Part shown: piece after piece, positions 36,043-44,128 of the stretch
Numbering within the stretch: the stretch's first letter is position 1
Layout: each line of letters opens with the position of its first letter
From: Sphingobacterium tabacisoli
GTDB lineage: Bacteria > Bacteroidota > Bacteroidia > Sphingobacteriales > Sphingobacteriaceae
Direction of reading: 5' to 3'
Length of the DNA: 64,000 bases
Assembly (NCBI RefSeq): GCF_017908035.1
Contig: NZ_JAEQMU010000001.1
Coordinates: 558,001 to 622,000, forward strand
Translations under genes and position numbers: made by a program
Notes under the pieces: generated by a model
Database searches by the model: none
Told to the model about the DNA's origin: nothing
The model's input: only the letters and a program-made list of their open reading frames with translations

Positions 36043-36273
36043 TTTTTTAAGTAGTGCTGTCAATTTAACAAGGGAACCACCAATGCATAAAGTATACTTT
36101 CCCGTTTTTGAAAAACAGCTTTATATGTCCATCGTAAACACCTTCTTTATCTTCTTTTAATACCATTAACTTTCTTTAAGGCTTGGGGGATAGATAGGAA
36201 ATGCATTTTTTTGAACCAGTTCAAGATTTCTTTGCAAAATAAATGAGAACTTCATATTAGTTTAAAATTCAGA

Positions 36274-36684
36274 ATGATGAAAAATATATCCGCTAGATTT
36301 TCACAGTTGTTTTTGAGAACCGCACTTTCGGTGACCATGCTTTCTGCTGTAGCCGATAGGCTAGGACTCTGGGCGAAAGCCTATTCCTCTTGGGGAGATA
36401 TGGACACCTTTATAATATACACTCGGAAACTAACTTTTTTCCTGCCAGAGGTGTTAAGTACATTGGCTGCTTACATCGCCACGGGCTTAGAACTGCTCTT
36501 GCCATTGATGCTGATGCTGGGCTATAAGGTTCGGATTGCAGCGTATGGGAGTAGTCTGCTGTTAGCGCTTTTTGCAATCTCGATGACGATAGCATTGGGA
36601 CCTAAGGCGCCCCTTGACTATTCCGTATGGATAGGAAGTGCAGCCGCTTTTTTATTGGCTACACAGCACGAGTATTCGAAGTGA
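36274..36684 (+). CDS. DoxX-family membrane protein
   Basis: Four predicted transmembrane helices in 136 residues. The start LFLRTALSVTMLSAVADRLGLWA, the central ATGLELLLPLMLMLGYKVRIAAYGSSLLLALFAISMTIALGPKAPLDYSVW and the short C-terminus are typical of DoxX-like proteins. The second Met is an equally good start. The family is linked loosely to quinone or redox chemistry in membranes, and role here is unknown. Converges with the START-domain gene 11 bases away. Confidence 0.78.
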   Translation: MMKNISARFSQLFLRTALSVTMLSAVADRLGLWAKAYSSWGDMDTFIIYTRKLTFFLPEVLSTLAAYIATGLELLLPLMLMLGYKVRIAAYGSSLLLALFAISMTIALGPKAPLDYSVWIGSAAAFLLATQHEYSK

Positions 36685-36695
36685 TAGAAGTGAAA

Positions 36696-37199
36696 TCAGA
36701 CCTTCAATTTTGGTAACAATGCATCCAGTTGCTGAAAGTCTACGGACATACCTTCCAAAAAGCCCATTTCAATTTCCGCTTCCAAATCTTTTACTGAATT
36801 GTAGGTCAATAGAATTTCAACTCTTACACCATTATCTTTTGGGATGAAGGTGTTCTGCCATTCATTTTGCGGAAAATCTAGGTTCAGTACACCATTTTCG
36901 TCCGAGAATCCCCCCTTCATAGTGAATGATTTTTCGTTTTCGATGGAGACGAAATCCGCTTTACCCCAATGTTTGTCACCTTCTGGGCTTACCATAGCAT
37001 AGAGCCAATAACCACCGACTCGAAAATCCATTACTTTCGTTTCCGCGCGATAGGGTTCCGGGCCCCACCATTGATCCAATAGCGTGGCTTTTGTCCATGC
37101 GTCCCATACCAGTTGGAGGCCTGCCTCAAACTCACGTACCATACGGATTGTTTTTTCATTTTTATTGACGGTGTAGTCAAATAATAAATTGCTTTTCAT
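36696..37199 (-). CDS. SRPBCC/AHSA1-type START-domain protein
   Basis: Small hydrophobic-ligand-binding or Hsp90-cochaperone-like fold, 167 residues from the Met at 37199. The longer frame adds 17 unrelated residues. The motif TIRMVREFEAGLQLVWDAWTKATLLDQWWGPEPYRAE near the start and KDNGVRVEILLTYNSVKDLEAEIEMGFLEGMSVDFQQLDALL at the end are the standard AHSA1 pattern. Ligand unknown. No regulator (an ArsR gene is a common companion) is adjacent. Confidence 0.85.
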   Translation of the reverse strand: MKSNLLFDYTVNKNEKTIRMVREFEAGLQLVWDAWTKATLLDQWWGPEPYRAETKVMDFRVGGYWLYAMVSPEGDKHWGKADFVSIENEKSFTMKGGFSDENGVLNLDFPQNEWQNTFIPKDNGVRVEILLTYNSVKDLEAEIEMGFLEGMSVDFQQLDALLPKLKV

Positions 37200-37407
37200 A
37201 GCTGTGTTTTTTGTCTTTTTCAATAAGCTGTCCAAATGACGGAGTTTCACATTGCCTGAGGCCTGAAACAGTCTTCTGTGTTGTAAGGCTGAAACTCTTT
37301 ATATTAAAGATAAGTACGGTCATCTAGTCTCACAACTTTAAGGGAATTACTTGTCATAGGACAAGAGGGAAGATAGCCTTTAAACTCAGTAAGTTGCTGA
37401 TTTTGGT

Positions 37408-37432
37408 CCATAACGACAGTCGGTCGTTATGG
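37408..37432. repeat. Perfect 10-base inverted repeat across a stop codon
   Basis: CCATAACGAC (37408-37417) and GTCGTTATGG (37423-37432) around AGTCG. The right arm includes the stop codon (37427-37429) of the minus-strand lipoprotein gene. No T-run follows on the minus strand, so it is not a standard terminator. Confidence 0.7.
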
Positions 37433-38050
37433 AGAAACTTTGCGATAAGTATTTATTCCAAAGGCTTTAATCTCATTTTCGCCGCTGCGTTGGAATGTTA
37501 AAATACCCACTCCGAGATCGCAGGAAAGAATATGGTTGAACGCATTGTAGCTCATTTTTTTTGTATACCGATTGGTGACATAGTAGTAGGTATCTCCCTC
37601 TTTTTTGATTTCATGGTTACCTTCCATATCAACGCGTTCCCAGCGTCCGATAAAGAAGTCTGGATTACAGTATTGGTCGACTTTCTTTTCTTGCTTTTCC
37701 GCCTCACTTTTGCTGATCTTCACATAGTTTAAAACGTGCTTTTCGGTGTGCATCGTCATTTTCTTCGGATCTTCTGATAGCACTAATAGGATGGGGACGC
37801 TGTCCGATTCAACAATAAGTGCGGATGTTAAGGTGGAGTTTGGCTTATCGTATACAGCAGGTAGTTCAAAATCCCGATTCTTAACATAGTATACGGAGTC
37901 GATTTGCTTGATCTCGACTACTTCAGCGTAATCATGGCCCGCGATAACCCAATACCCAACGAATTTATTATCACCGGCTCTAATGCAGGAAAAAAACAAG
38001 AATAAGGTAAGGGCGGTAAAAATTGTTTTTGATATGGTCGTTGTTTTCAT
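37427..38050 (-). CDS. Orphan lipoprotein with an internal duplication (207 aa)
   Basis: Signal peptide with lipobox FFSC. The mature protein appears to be two copies of a small lipocalin-like unit: FVGYWVIAGHDYAEVVEI..YYVKNR near residues 30-60 and FIGRWERVDMEGNHEIKKEGDTYYYVTNR near 130-160, each followed by a turn and a second hairpin. No family name is certain. It lies 17 bases downstream of another lipoprotein gene on the same strand, so the two are probably one operon. Confidence 0.6.
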   Translation of the reverse strand: MKTTTISKTIFTALTLFLFFSCIRAGDNKFVGYWVIAGHDYAEVVEIKQIDSVYYVKNRDFELPAVYDKPNSTLTSALIVESDSVPILLVLSEDPKKMTMHTEKHVLNYVKISKSEAEKQEKKVDQYCNPDFFIGRWERVDMEGNHEIKKEGDTYYYVTNRYTKKMSYNAFNHILSCDLGVGILTFQRSGENEIKAFGINTYRKVSP

Positions 38051-38067
38051 ATGATCAAGATTGAAGA

Positions 38068-39219
38068 TTATTTGTTCGAGAAATAAATAGCGGAAAACTG
38101 CTTGTTTTCATCAAATGTCAGCGTGACCTTGTAGAGGCCGTGGTCAATCTCTAGGTAGTTTGAGATTTTTAAATCGGCATAATTTAGGATTTTTTTCGAA
38201 TCAAATAGTTTGATTGCTTCTTCCCATGTCGTACCGGGTTTTAATGGACCATCAAAGGAGATTTCTACCTTCTTAAAGTCGGTAACAGAATACCCCTGAA
38301 GAATATTCTCTTTAGGGTTTTCAGGATTGGTCTTGCTGGGGGAGAAAAAGAAATAAATATCGTGGTACTTGTCCTGATAGTAGACCTGCTTTAATGCAGC
38401 ACTTGCTCCATCGTATTCTTCTAGACGCTCAAAGCTGTTATGTGATGGGAAACTCTTGATGTCTTCTTCTGTCGATGTACCTATAATGAGTTTATTGATG
38501 TTCCAGTCTTTATCGATGGTAATCTGAGGTTTGTTTTGAACGTCTTCGGGTTTAGTTGCGTTTCTGACGAGGGATTGTAGGTATTTCTCCTGATCACAAC
38601 CTCCCAGATCGATCATGCCATTGAAGCTATCCCAATAGCAGGTTTTGGATAGATGGGTATTGTTGATAATGATAAGCCTATCGTAATCCGGAGCAAAGAG
38701 AATAAGCTTATTCTCGGCCTTGACATTCCAGTACTGCCCATTATCGGTATTGGGATTTTTGGTGCCTTTACCATACTTGGATTCTAGCTTATTCAAGAGT
38801 GCAGTCTTTAGCTCTGGGCTTCCCATCTCAATCCGAACACCATAGATATTTGTGTCAGCCTTATACTTTGTTAAATTATCCTGAAGTTTATTGCTATCGC
38901 TTAAAGTAGCCATATCATAATGCGCACCCCCAAACCGCGTTATGCTATCGGTTTTTAAGGATTCAGCATTGATTAAGAATAAGACCCGACTTCCTTTTAG
39001 ATCGATATCACCATAGCTATACTTGCCAGGGGTTATTACTTCTAATATAAGATCATAAGGATACTCTATAGTTTCTACACCGATCAATACGGTGTCGTTT
39101 GTGTTGTATACGTTATGTATGGGCTCATTTAATGCAAGGGCAGCGAGGTCTACTTTTTCAATTTTCTTACAGGAGCTTACAGCAAATAGGAGTACAAAAA
39201 GGGATAAGTAAAGGTTCAT
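38068..39219 (-). CDS. Orphan lipoprotein (383 aa)
   Basis: Signal peptide MNLYLSLFVLLFAVSSC with lipidated Cys17, then a charged, aspartate- and tyrosine-rich protein. The segments PGKYSYGDIDLKGSRVLFLINAE and LKNKLESKYG-like text (ALLNKLESKYGKGTKN) suggest alternating beta-sheet and helix but no domain is recognised. First gene of a two-gene minus-strand operon. A minus-strand -7 box TAAATTTG (39363 to 39356) upstream could serve it. Confidence 0.6.
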   Translation of the reverse strand: MNLYLSLFVLLFAVSSCKKIEKVDLAALALNEPIHNVYNTNDTVLIGVETIEYPYDLILEVITPGKYSYGDIDLKGSRVLFLINAESLKTDSITRFGGAHYDMATLSDSNKLQDNLTKYKADTNIYGVRIEMGSPELKTALLNKLESKYGKGTKNPNTDNGQYWNVKAENKLILFAPDYDRLIIINNTHLSKTCYWDSFNGMIDLGGCDQEKYLQSLVRNATKPEDVQNKPQITIDKDWNINKLIIGTSTEEDIKSFPSHNSFERLEEYDGASAALKQVYYQDKYHDIYFFFSPSKTNPENPKENILQGYSVTDFKKVEISFDGPLKPGTTWEEAIKLFDSKKILNYADLKISNYLEIDHGLYKVTLTFDENKQFSAIYFSNK

Positions 39220-39473
39220 AAGTTTATTATTAGTATACGATTGTCTTTTCTTCTGACCTTATACCAATTATTATTCCATTTTTTTAAGGCGGCAAGGAGA
39301 TGAGAGACAGTCCTTATTGGTAGATCGATAATAAGTTCTGTTCCCACACTCTTCGCAAATTTATTCCTTTTTACATTTCAAGGGCTCCGTAATCATATTT
39401 GTATCTAATAAAATGCGCTCTATTAAAACTATATTGCTATATAATCTGGAAAATTATATGGAGTCAAAATGTA

Positions 39474-40307
39474 CTAATAATTACCTTCTAAGAAACTTGA
39501 ATTTTTCCATCCCGTAATCCAATGATCTGCCACTAAATAAAATAGTTCATCATTAGTTTTAGACTTTAATGTTTCTAAACCTTCGGCAACATCTTTTAGA
39601 AGCCAGCCCTTACTATTTAATGTGAGCCATGCTTCTTTTAATTGGTTGTTTAATATATAATTTTCAAACAATTGTTTTTTATCCGTCTCCTTAATCAACC
39701 ATTTTGGTGTATCCATTCTGTTCTTTATGGTTTCGTATGTGGCAGATGAGATTTCAAATAAACATGAGTTTATAAGTTGTGATTCATTAAGATTGTCATA
39801 TGATGAAGGAAAATCCCCTTGATATGTTTTCATATCTTTGATTATATTTAAGGGCAAATTATTTTTGAAATAAACTAGTTCATCAAAATAGTCAGTATTA
39901 TCTCCATATTTAATGGAAAAATCATCCAATTCTTGATATTCGTAAAAATCTATTTTGCTAGCGAATTCAATAGTTTCCTCCGTAAGACCTTCATCAGACA
40001 TAATCATTGGCAAAATCAGATAAACTGAAAGTTGTTTAAAATTAAATGCAGTTTCAATTATTGAACCGTATTCTAAATCTAATTCCACAAAAGTTTTCTT
40101 TCTGTCTAAGAAAAAATGATTAATAATCCCCTTATAGGATGCTCCGTGCCCTAAAAACAAAGGAATGAGACATGGAGGATGCTGATACCAGTATTGATCA
40201 ACAGAATTATAATCGTCATGATAGGGGATGGCAACTTTTTTGAAAATTAAATTTTGGAGATTAGTATCTATGTTAAGTCTATTTACAATTTTCTTTAATA
40301 ATTCCAT
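39474..40307 (-). CDS. AT-rich orphan protein next to the tRNA-Ser repeat (277 aa)
   Basis: Cytoplasmic protein with no recognised domain: MELLKKIVNRLNIDTNLQNLIFKK, then YWYQHPPCLIPLFLGHGASYKGIINHFFLDRKKTFVELDLEYG, and a helical C-terminus. By eye its codons are clearly more A/T-rich than those of the housekeeping genes to its right. The 'no place for hydrophilic signal peptide, aromatic-rich, acidic' look resembles immunity-type proteins such as the SUKH pair upstream, but this is only an impression. It lies 44 bases from the duplicated tRNA-Ser end, so recent arrival is possible. Confidence 0.5.
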   Translation of the reverse strand: MELLKKIVNRLNIDTNLQNLIFKKVAIPYHDDYNSVDQYWYQHPPCLIPLFLGHGASYKGIINHFFLDRKKTFVELDLEYGSIIETAFNFKQLSVYLILPMIMSDEGLTEETIEFASKIDFYEYQELDDFSIKYGDNTDYFDELVYFKNNLPLNIIKDMKTYQGDFPSSYDNLNESQLINSCLFEISSATYETIKNRMDTPKWLIKETDKKQLFENYILNNQLKEAWLTLNSKGWLLKDVAEGLETLKSKTNDELFYLVADHWITGWKNSSFLEGNY

Positions 40308-40350
40308 TATGAATATTTTCTATTGAATTTACGAAAATATGCCATAAACG

Positions 40351-40405
40351 AAAAAAAGTCCAACTTTCGTTGAACTTTTTTGGTCTTAGCGGAGAGAGTG
40401 GGATT
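40351..40405 (-). repeat. Duplicated 3' end of tRNA-Ser with its terminator
   Basis: The 23 bases at 40383-40405 repeat exactly at 40563-40585, 180 bases away, covering the last 15 bases of the tRNA-Ser acceptor/T-arm strand, the discriminator base and downstream bases. Just outside, a hairpin (40353-40366 with 40371-40381) is a diverged copy of the tRNA terminator. Pattern fits an attachment-site scar or a decayed tandem tRNA copy. Confidence 0.8.
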
Positions 40406-40528
40406 GGTTTAGCCCCACTATGACCCAGCACAGCCCTAAACCTTCTTCGAATCGAACCTTGTGGGTTCTCATCCCTTGATCCCGCGAAATAAGAAAGTGT
40501 ATTGCTATGGTGTAGGTTTGGAAATAAA

Positions 40529-40558
40529 AAAAGAGCTCAACTTTGGTTGAACTCTTTT
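40529..40558 (-). terminator. Terminator of tRNA-Ser
   Basis: AAAAGAGCTCAAC (40529-40541) with GTTGAACTCTTTT (40546-40558), loop TTTG, one wobble pair. On the minus strand it is followed by T residues and lies 11 bases after the tRNA 3' end. Confidence 0.88.
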
Positions 40559-40569
40559 AAAAGTCTTAG

Positions 40570-40656
40570 CGGAGAGAGTGGGATTCGAACCCACGGTACC
40601 GTTTCCAGTACGACAGTTTAGCAAACTGTTCCTTTCGGCCACTCAGGCATCTCTCC
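40570..40656 (-). tRNA. tRNA-Ser (anticodon GCT)
   Basis: The minus strand folds as a serine tRNA: acceptor arms GGAGAGA and TCTCTCC with discriminator G, D-arm with TGAGTGG, anticodon loop TTGCTAA (GCT) on an ACAGT/ACTGT stem, a long variable arm and T-arm GTGGG-TTCGAAT-CCCAC. No CCA is encoded. It reads AGC/AGU codons. Confidence 0.97.
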
Positions 40657-40765
40657 CTGTTTCGACACTGCAAACATAAGGCAAAAAAACCATTATACAA
40701 ATTTTAAATGCTGTTTTTTTGATATTTTTCTGCCTTTAGAGATTAACCTATTGAGGCTCATTTAT

Positions 40766-42904
40766 TTATTGTAAAACATCTTTTTTCTTGCTCAAATCGT
40801 AATCTATACGCACATGATAGATGCTCATCAACATGCTTTTGAAGATATGAGCGACATCGCTAATATCTTTCATTGTAATGTTGGCATTTTCGAACTGCTT
40901 TTGCATAAGTTTGTGCTCAATAATCTTGTCGACAAGACCGCTTATTGAATCTTTTGTCGGTTCTTTTAGGGCTCTGGCCGCCGCTTCTACCGAGTCTGCC
41001 ATCATCAGTACTGCAGTCTCTTTAGAAAAGGGGATAGGGCCAGGGTAATGGAAGATTGTTTCATCTACTAGTTTGTCTGGGTTGTCCCGAATGAATTCAT
41101 TATAGAAATAATCTACCCGAGTAGTCCCGTGGTGGGTTTTGATAAAGTCAATAATAACCTCTGGCAATAGATTACGCTTGGCGATCTCTATGCCTTTAAT
41201 AACGTGTGAAATGATAATCTGTGCACTCTGTTCAGAGGTCAGTTCCTTATGAGGATTGACACCGTTTTTTTGATTTTCTATAAAATAGAGTGGATTGATC
41301 ATTTTTCCAATATCGTGGTATAGGGCTCCAGCTCGAATCAGCAAAGGGTTACCTCCAATCTTATACACGGCTGCTTCAGCGAGGTTGGCGACCTGCAACG
41401 AGTGCTGGAAGGTTCCGGGAGCTTTCAAGGAGAGCTCACGCAATAGCTTTGAATTACTATTAGTCAGCTCCATCAAAGTCAGGTCGGATACGATACCGAA
41501 GAGTTTCTCAAAGGCATAAATAAGCGGATAGGCCAATAAGGTAAGCCCCACACTGACGATGAATGGGGTGATATCATTCCAGTAGATATTACTGACCGAC
41601 CCATTGCGTGTCAGCACCAAACCGATATAACCAATGATATAGGTAGCTAGGATTAATAAGCTGGATATCAAGAACTGTTCACGCTTGACCATCGTTCGAA
41701 TGCTGTAGATGGCTACAAGGCCTGACATAAACTGCAAGAACACGAAATCGTAACTGTTAGGCACGAAAAGTGCCGCTATAAGCACCATTAGTAAGTGGAT
41801 ATTAAGCGCTACACGGGTGTCAAATAGGATCCGGAAGATGATAGGTACACCACAGTAAGGGATAAAATAGAGGCTTGATATGCGCATACTGATAGCCCAG
41901 GAAAGAACGCCCAGCATAGCTAGTATCACGATGAAAATAATAAGCAAAAGCCGATTGTTATCATAAATCTGCCGTCTAAAATAGTATAAGAATACCATGA
42001 GGAGTGTCATGGCTAGGCCGACAAGCAAGAACTGCCCTGTAGCTACGTAGTTTTTATTACCAGTGATTTTGGCTTCGTCCTCAAATACCTTCCGTAAAGA
42101 CTCCAGTTTTTGATAGGTGTCGTTGTTTACGATTTTGTCCCGCTCAGCGATTAGCTCCCCTTTCTGTACCATACCCCGGGTGCTGGAGATATTGGCTAAG
42201 GCAGTCTGTTCGACTTTCTCTGTCAGCGACTCGTTATAAATAAGATTTACGGTAATGTAGTTCTTGAGTACCTCCATCAACCACTTTTTCTGACTGATAT
42301 CTTTGTCACGGTCTAGTCTCTGCTTAACAAAATCATACGCGATCTCTATGGTGAAACAATCGACCGTATTTTTTTGTGTGGCCACATTCTCGTTGAGCAG
42401 TGTAAAATTGTAGTTGGCATCGGTCTCATTTAGTTTTTCCGTTTCCGTACCTTTCGTTTGGTACCGGTTGTTCAGAGAGAGTACGCCGCGGTTATAGATG
42501 GCAGTCAACAACTCGACACCTGTTTTTTTATACTCTTCAATCTTCAAAGATGGGACAGTGTCCATTTGGCTACTCTGCCATTTCTCTGCCAAATCGGTGG
42601 TAAACTGGTCCGTCTGCTCTTTGTTGATAGCCGTATTTAAGTTATATATGGGTTGCACTGTGCGGAGTATCTGTTGTTTATCCTTGTCGAGTTCTTCCTT
42701 TGTTTTAAGTACAGCAAAGTTGTAGGGAGAAACAAGGTTGTCATGATTCCAGGGTTTGCCTTTTTGAAACTCGTACTCGAAGCGAGGTTGTTTGGGGAGA
42801 AAGAAACAGATAAGTAAAACCGTCGTTACAACCATTCCATATCTAAAGATAAGAGAGTTGCTATTTAGTTTAGAGTTTATGTAGTTTATCTTTAGTTTTG
42901 CCAC
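40766..42904 (-). CDS. 7TM-HD phosphohydrolase, PgpH-like (c-di-AMP phosphodiesterase family)
   Basis: Membrane enzyme of 712 residues: one N-terminal helix (about 20-37), a large periplasmic 7TMR-HDED domain (about 45-265), seven helices (about 285-480) and a cytoplasmic HD domain (about 500-680). The metal ligands are in FQHSLQVANLAEAA, HDIGK (His530, Asp531) and KTHHGTT. Listeria PgpH of this architecture degrades cyclic di-AMP. Activity here is inferred from the family. A perfect minus -7 box (TACTTTTG, 42941 to 42934) lies 30 bases upstream; the divergent neighbour is rpe. Confidence 0.9.
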   Translation of the reverse strand: MAKLKINYINSKLNSNSLIFRYGMVVTTVLLICFFLPKQPRFEYEFQKGKPWNHDNLVSPYNFAVLKTKEELDKDKQQILRTVQPIYNLNTAINKEQTDQFTTDLAEKWQSSQMDTVPSLKIEEYKKTGVELLTAIYNRGVLSLNNRYQTKGTETEKLNETDANYNFTLLNENVATQKNTVDCFTIEIAYDFVKQRLDRDKDISQKKWLMEVLKNYITVNLIYNESLTEKVEQTALANISSTRGMVQKGELIAERDKIVNNDTYQKLESLRKVFEDEAKITGNKNYVATGQFLLVGLAMTLLMVFLYYFRRQIYDNNRLLLIIFIVILAMLGVLSWAISMRISSLYFIPYCGVPIIFRILFDTRVALNIHLLMVLIAALFVPNSYDFVFLQFMSGLVAIYSIRTMVKREQFLISSLLILATYIIGYIGLVLTRNGSVSNIYWNDITPFIVSVGLTLLAYPLIYAFEKLFGIVSDLTLMELTNSNSKLLRELSLKAPGTFQHSLQVANLAEAAVYKIGGNPLLIRAGALYHDIGKMINPLYFIENQKNGVNPHKELTSEQSAQIIISHVIKGIEIAKRNLLPEVIIDFIKTHHGTTRVDYFYNEFIRDNPDKLVDETIFHYPGPIPFSKETAVLMMADSVEAAARALKEPTKDSISGLVDKIIEHKLMQKQFENANITMKDISDVAHIFKSMLMSIYHVRIDYDLSKKKDVLQ

Positions 42905-42933
42905 CTTTTGCCTTTTTAAGTTAAATACGTAAA

Positions 42934-42941
42934 CAAAAGTA
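42934..42941 (-). promoter_or_regulatory. -7 box of the PgpH-like gene
   Basis: On the minus strand TACTTTTG matches TAnnTTTG exactly, 30 bases before the start codon. Confidence 0.5.
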
Positions 42942-43012
42942 ACTATTCTTCGGCATTTTTACGGCTGTTTGATCTACTCCTTTTGAACGGGCGCGGTGGA
43001 AGGGATTTTACA

Positions 43013-43044
43013 TTGGCGAATCCAAACCATTTTATTTAGGTTTG
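43013..43044 (+). promoter_or_regulatory. rpe promoter
   Basis: TTG (43013-43015), 21 bases, then TAGGTTTG (43037-43044), a perfect -7 box, 24 bases before the rpe start codon. Confidence 0.55.
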
Positions 43045-43068
43045 TATATGGTTTAATGAATTAGAAAT

Positions 43069-43749
43069 ATGTCAGAAAATAAACACCTAATAGCGCCGTC
43101 CATTCTAGCAGCGGACTTTTCAAATCTTCAGAAAGATATTGCAATGGTTAACGAGAGTGAGGCGGATTGGTTTCATATCGATATTATGGATGGGGTATTT
43201 GTGCCAAATATTTCTTTTGGTTTTCCTGTTATGCAGGCGATTGCCAAGTATGCGGTCAAGCCACTGGATGTGCATCTGATGATTGTTGATCCGGACCGTT
43301 ACCTTCAAACATGTAAAGATAGTGGGGCATCTATTATTACGGTGCATTACGAAGCGTGTACTCATTTACACCGTACCCTGTCGGCGATAAGGGAATTGGG
43401 CTGTCAGGCTGGCGTAGCGATCAATCCACATACCTCTGTGCAGCTATTGAAAGATGTGATCCAGGATATTGATGTGGTATGCATTATGTCTGTAAATCCA
43501 GGCTTCGGAGGACAAAAATTCATTAAGAATACCTATGCTAAAATCAAAGAGCTTCGCGCATTGGCCGCAGGTGTAAACGATAGACTGCTCATCGAAGTGG
43601 ATGGGGGAGTGACTACTGATAACGCCGGAGAGTTGATACAGGCTGGCGCCGATGTTTTGGTAGCGGGTTCATTTGTGTTTAATGCATCAGAACCAGCGAC
43701 AATGGTAAAGCAATTGAAAAACGTTAGTTATCCTGCCCAAATGGCCTAA
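43069..43749 (+). CDS. rpe: Ribulose-phosphate 3-epimerase
   Basis: Interconverts ribulose-5-phosphate and xylulose-5-phosphate in the pentose phosphate pathway. The 226-residue TIM barrel has all family landmarks: IAPSILAADFSNL, WFHIDIMDGVFVPNISFG with the catalytic Asp and metal His, LDVHLMI, VMSVNPGFGGQ-type SVNPGFGGQKF and the second catalytic Asp in LIEVDGGV. Length is standard. Single gene with its own promoter and terminator. Confidence 0.97.
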   Translation: MSENKHLIAPSILAADFSNLQKDIAMVNESEADWFHIDIMDGVFVPNISFGFPVMQAIAKYAVKPLDVHLMIVDPDRYLQTCKDSGASIITVHYEACTHLHRTLSAIRELGCQAGVAINPHTSVQLLKDVIQDIDVVCIMSVNPGFGGQKFIKNTYAKIKELRALAAGVNDRLLIEVDGGVTTDNAGELIQAGADVLVAGSFVFNASEPATMVKQLKNVSYPAQMA

Positions 43750-44128
43750 AGGAACAATGCAATATATAGCCGAAGGGAGAATTCTTGTATACCGAAATTC
43801 TCCTTTTTTTATGTCATCTATGCTATCAAACCGACCTTTTGAGGTTTCCTTCTTATTTTATTCCGCCAAAATTTAGTTCAAATTGATTTGCGAGTTTAGA
43901 ATAATTCCAAATTATGTAATGCGTTGCTTAAATTATATTTAAAGCTTGATTTTTGCTATTTTTGTATAGATAGGGTTGGTTTGTTTTTAATAAGTCAACA
44001 ATTTTGTGCGAAATAGCATATATTGTCATTGCCTCGTCCACAACCTATTGAGAATATACACGAACAGAAAAGCAGACGGTCTTTTTACGATTAAAAATAA
44101 CGTCCGGAAAATATATTAAAAAAGCATA
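43750..44128. other. rpe-acnB gap: terminator and long acnB leader
   Basis: Holds the rpe terminator (43776-43810) and a perfect -7 box TATTTTTG (43957-43964) that would give acnB a leader of about 155 bases. Within the leader GACG (44078-44081) and CGTC (44101-44104) can pair weakly around an A/T-rich loop; no known riboswitch was recognised. Confidence 0.45.
43776..43810 (+). terminator. rpe terminator
   Basis: GGAGAATT (43776-43783) pairs with AATTCTCC (43796-43803) and seven T residues follow. Confidence 0.9.

Noticed and set aside
40391-40480. A second tRNA gene at the repeat
   Set aside because: Only the 3' 15 bases match; no anticodon arm or D-arm can be folded from the rest.
44065-44128. 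A riboswitch or iron-responsive leader before acnB
   Set aside because: Only a 4-base GACG/CGTC pairing was found in the leader; no known riboswitch pattern.
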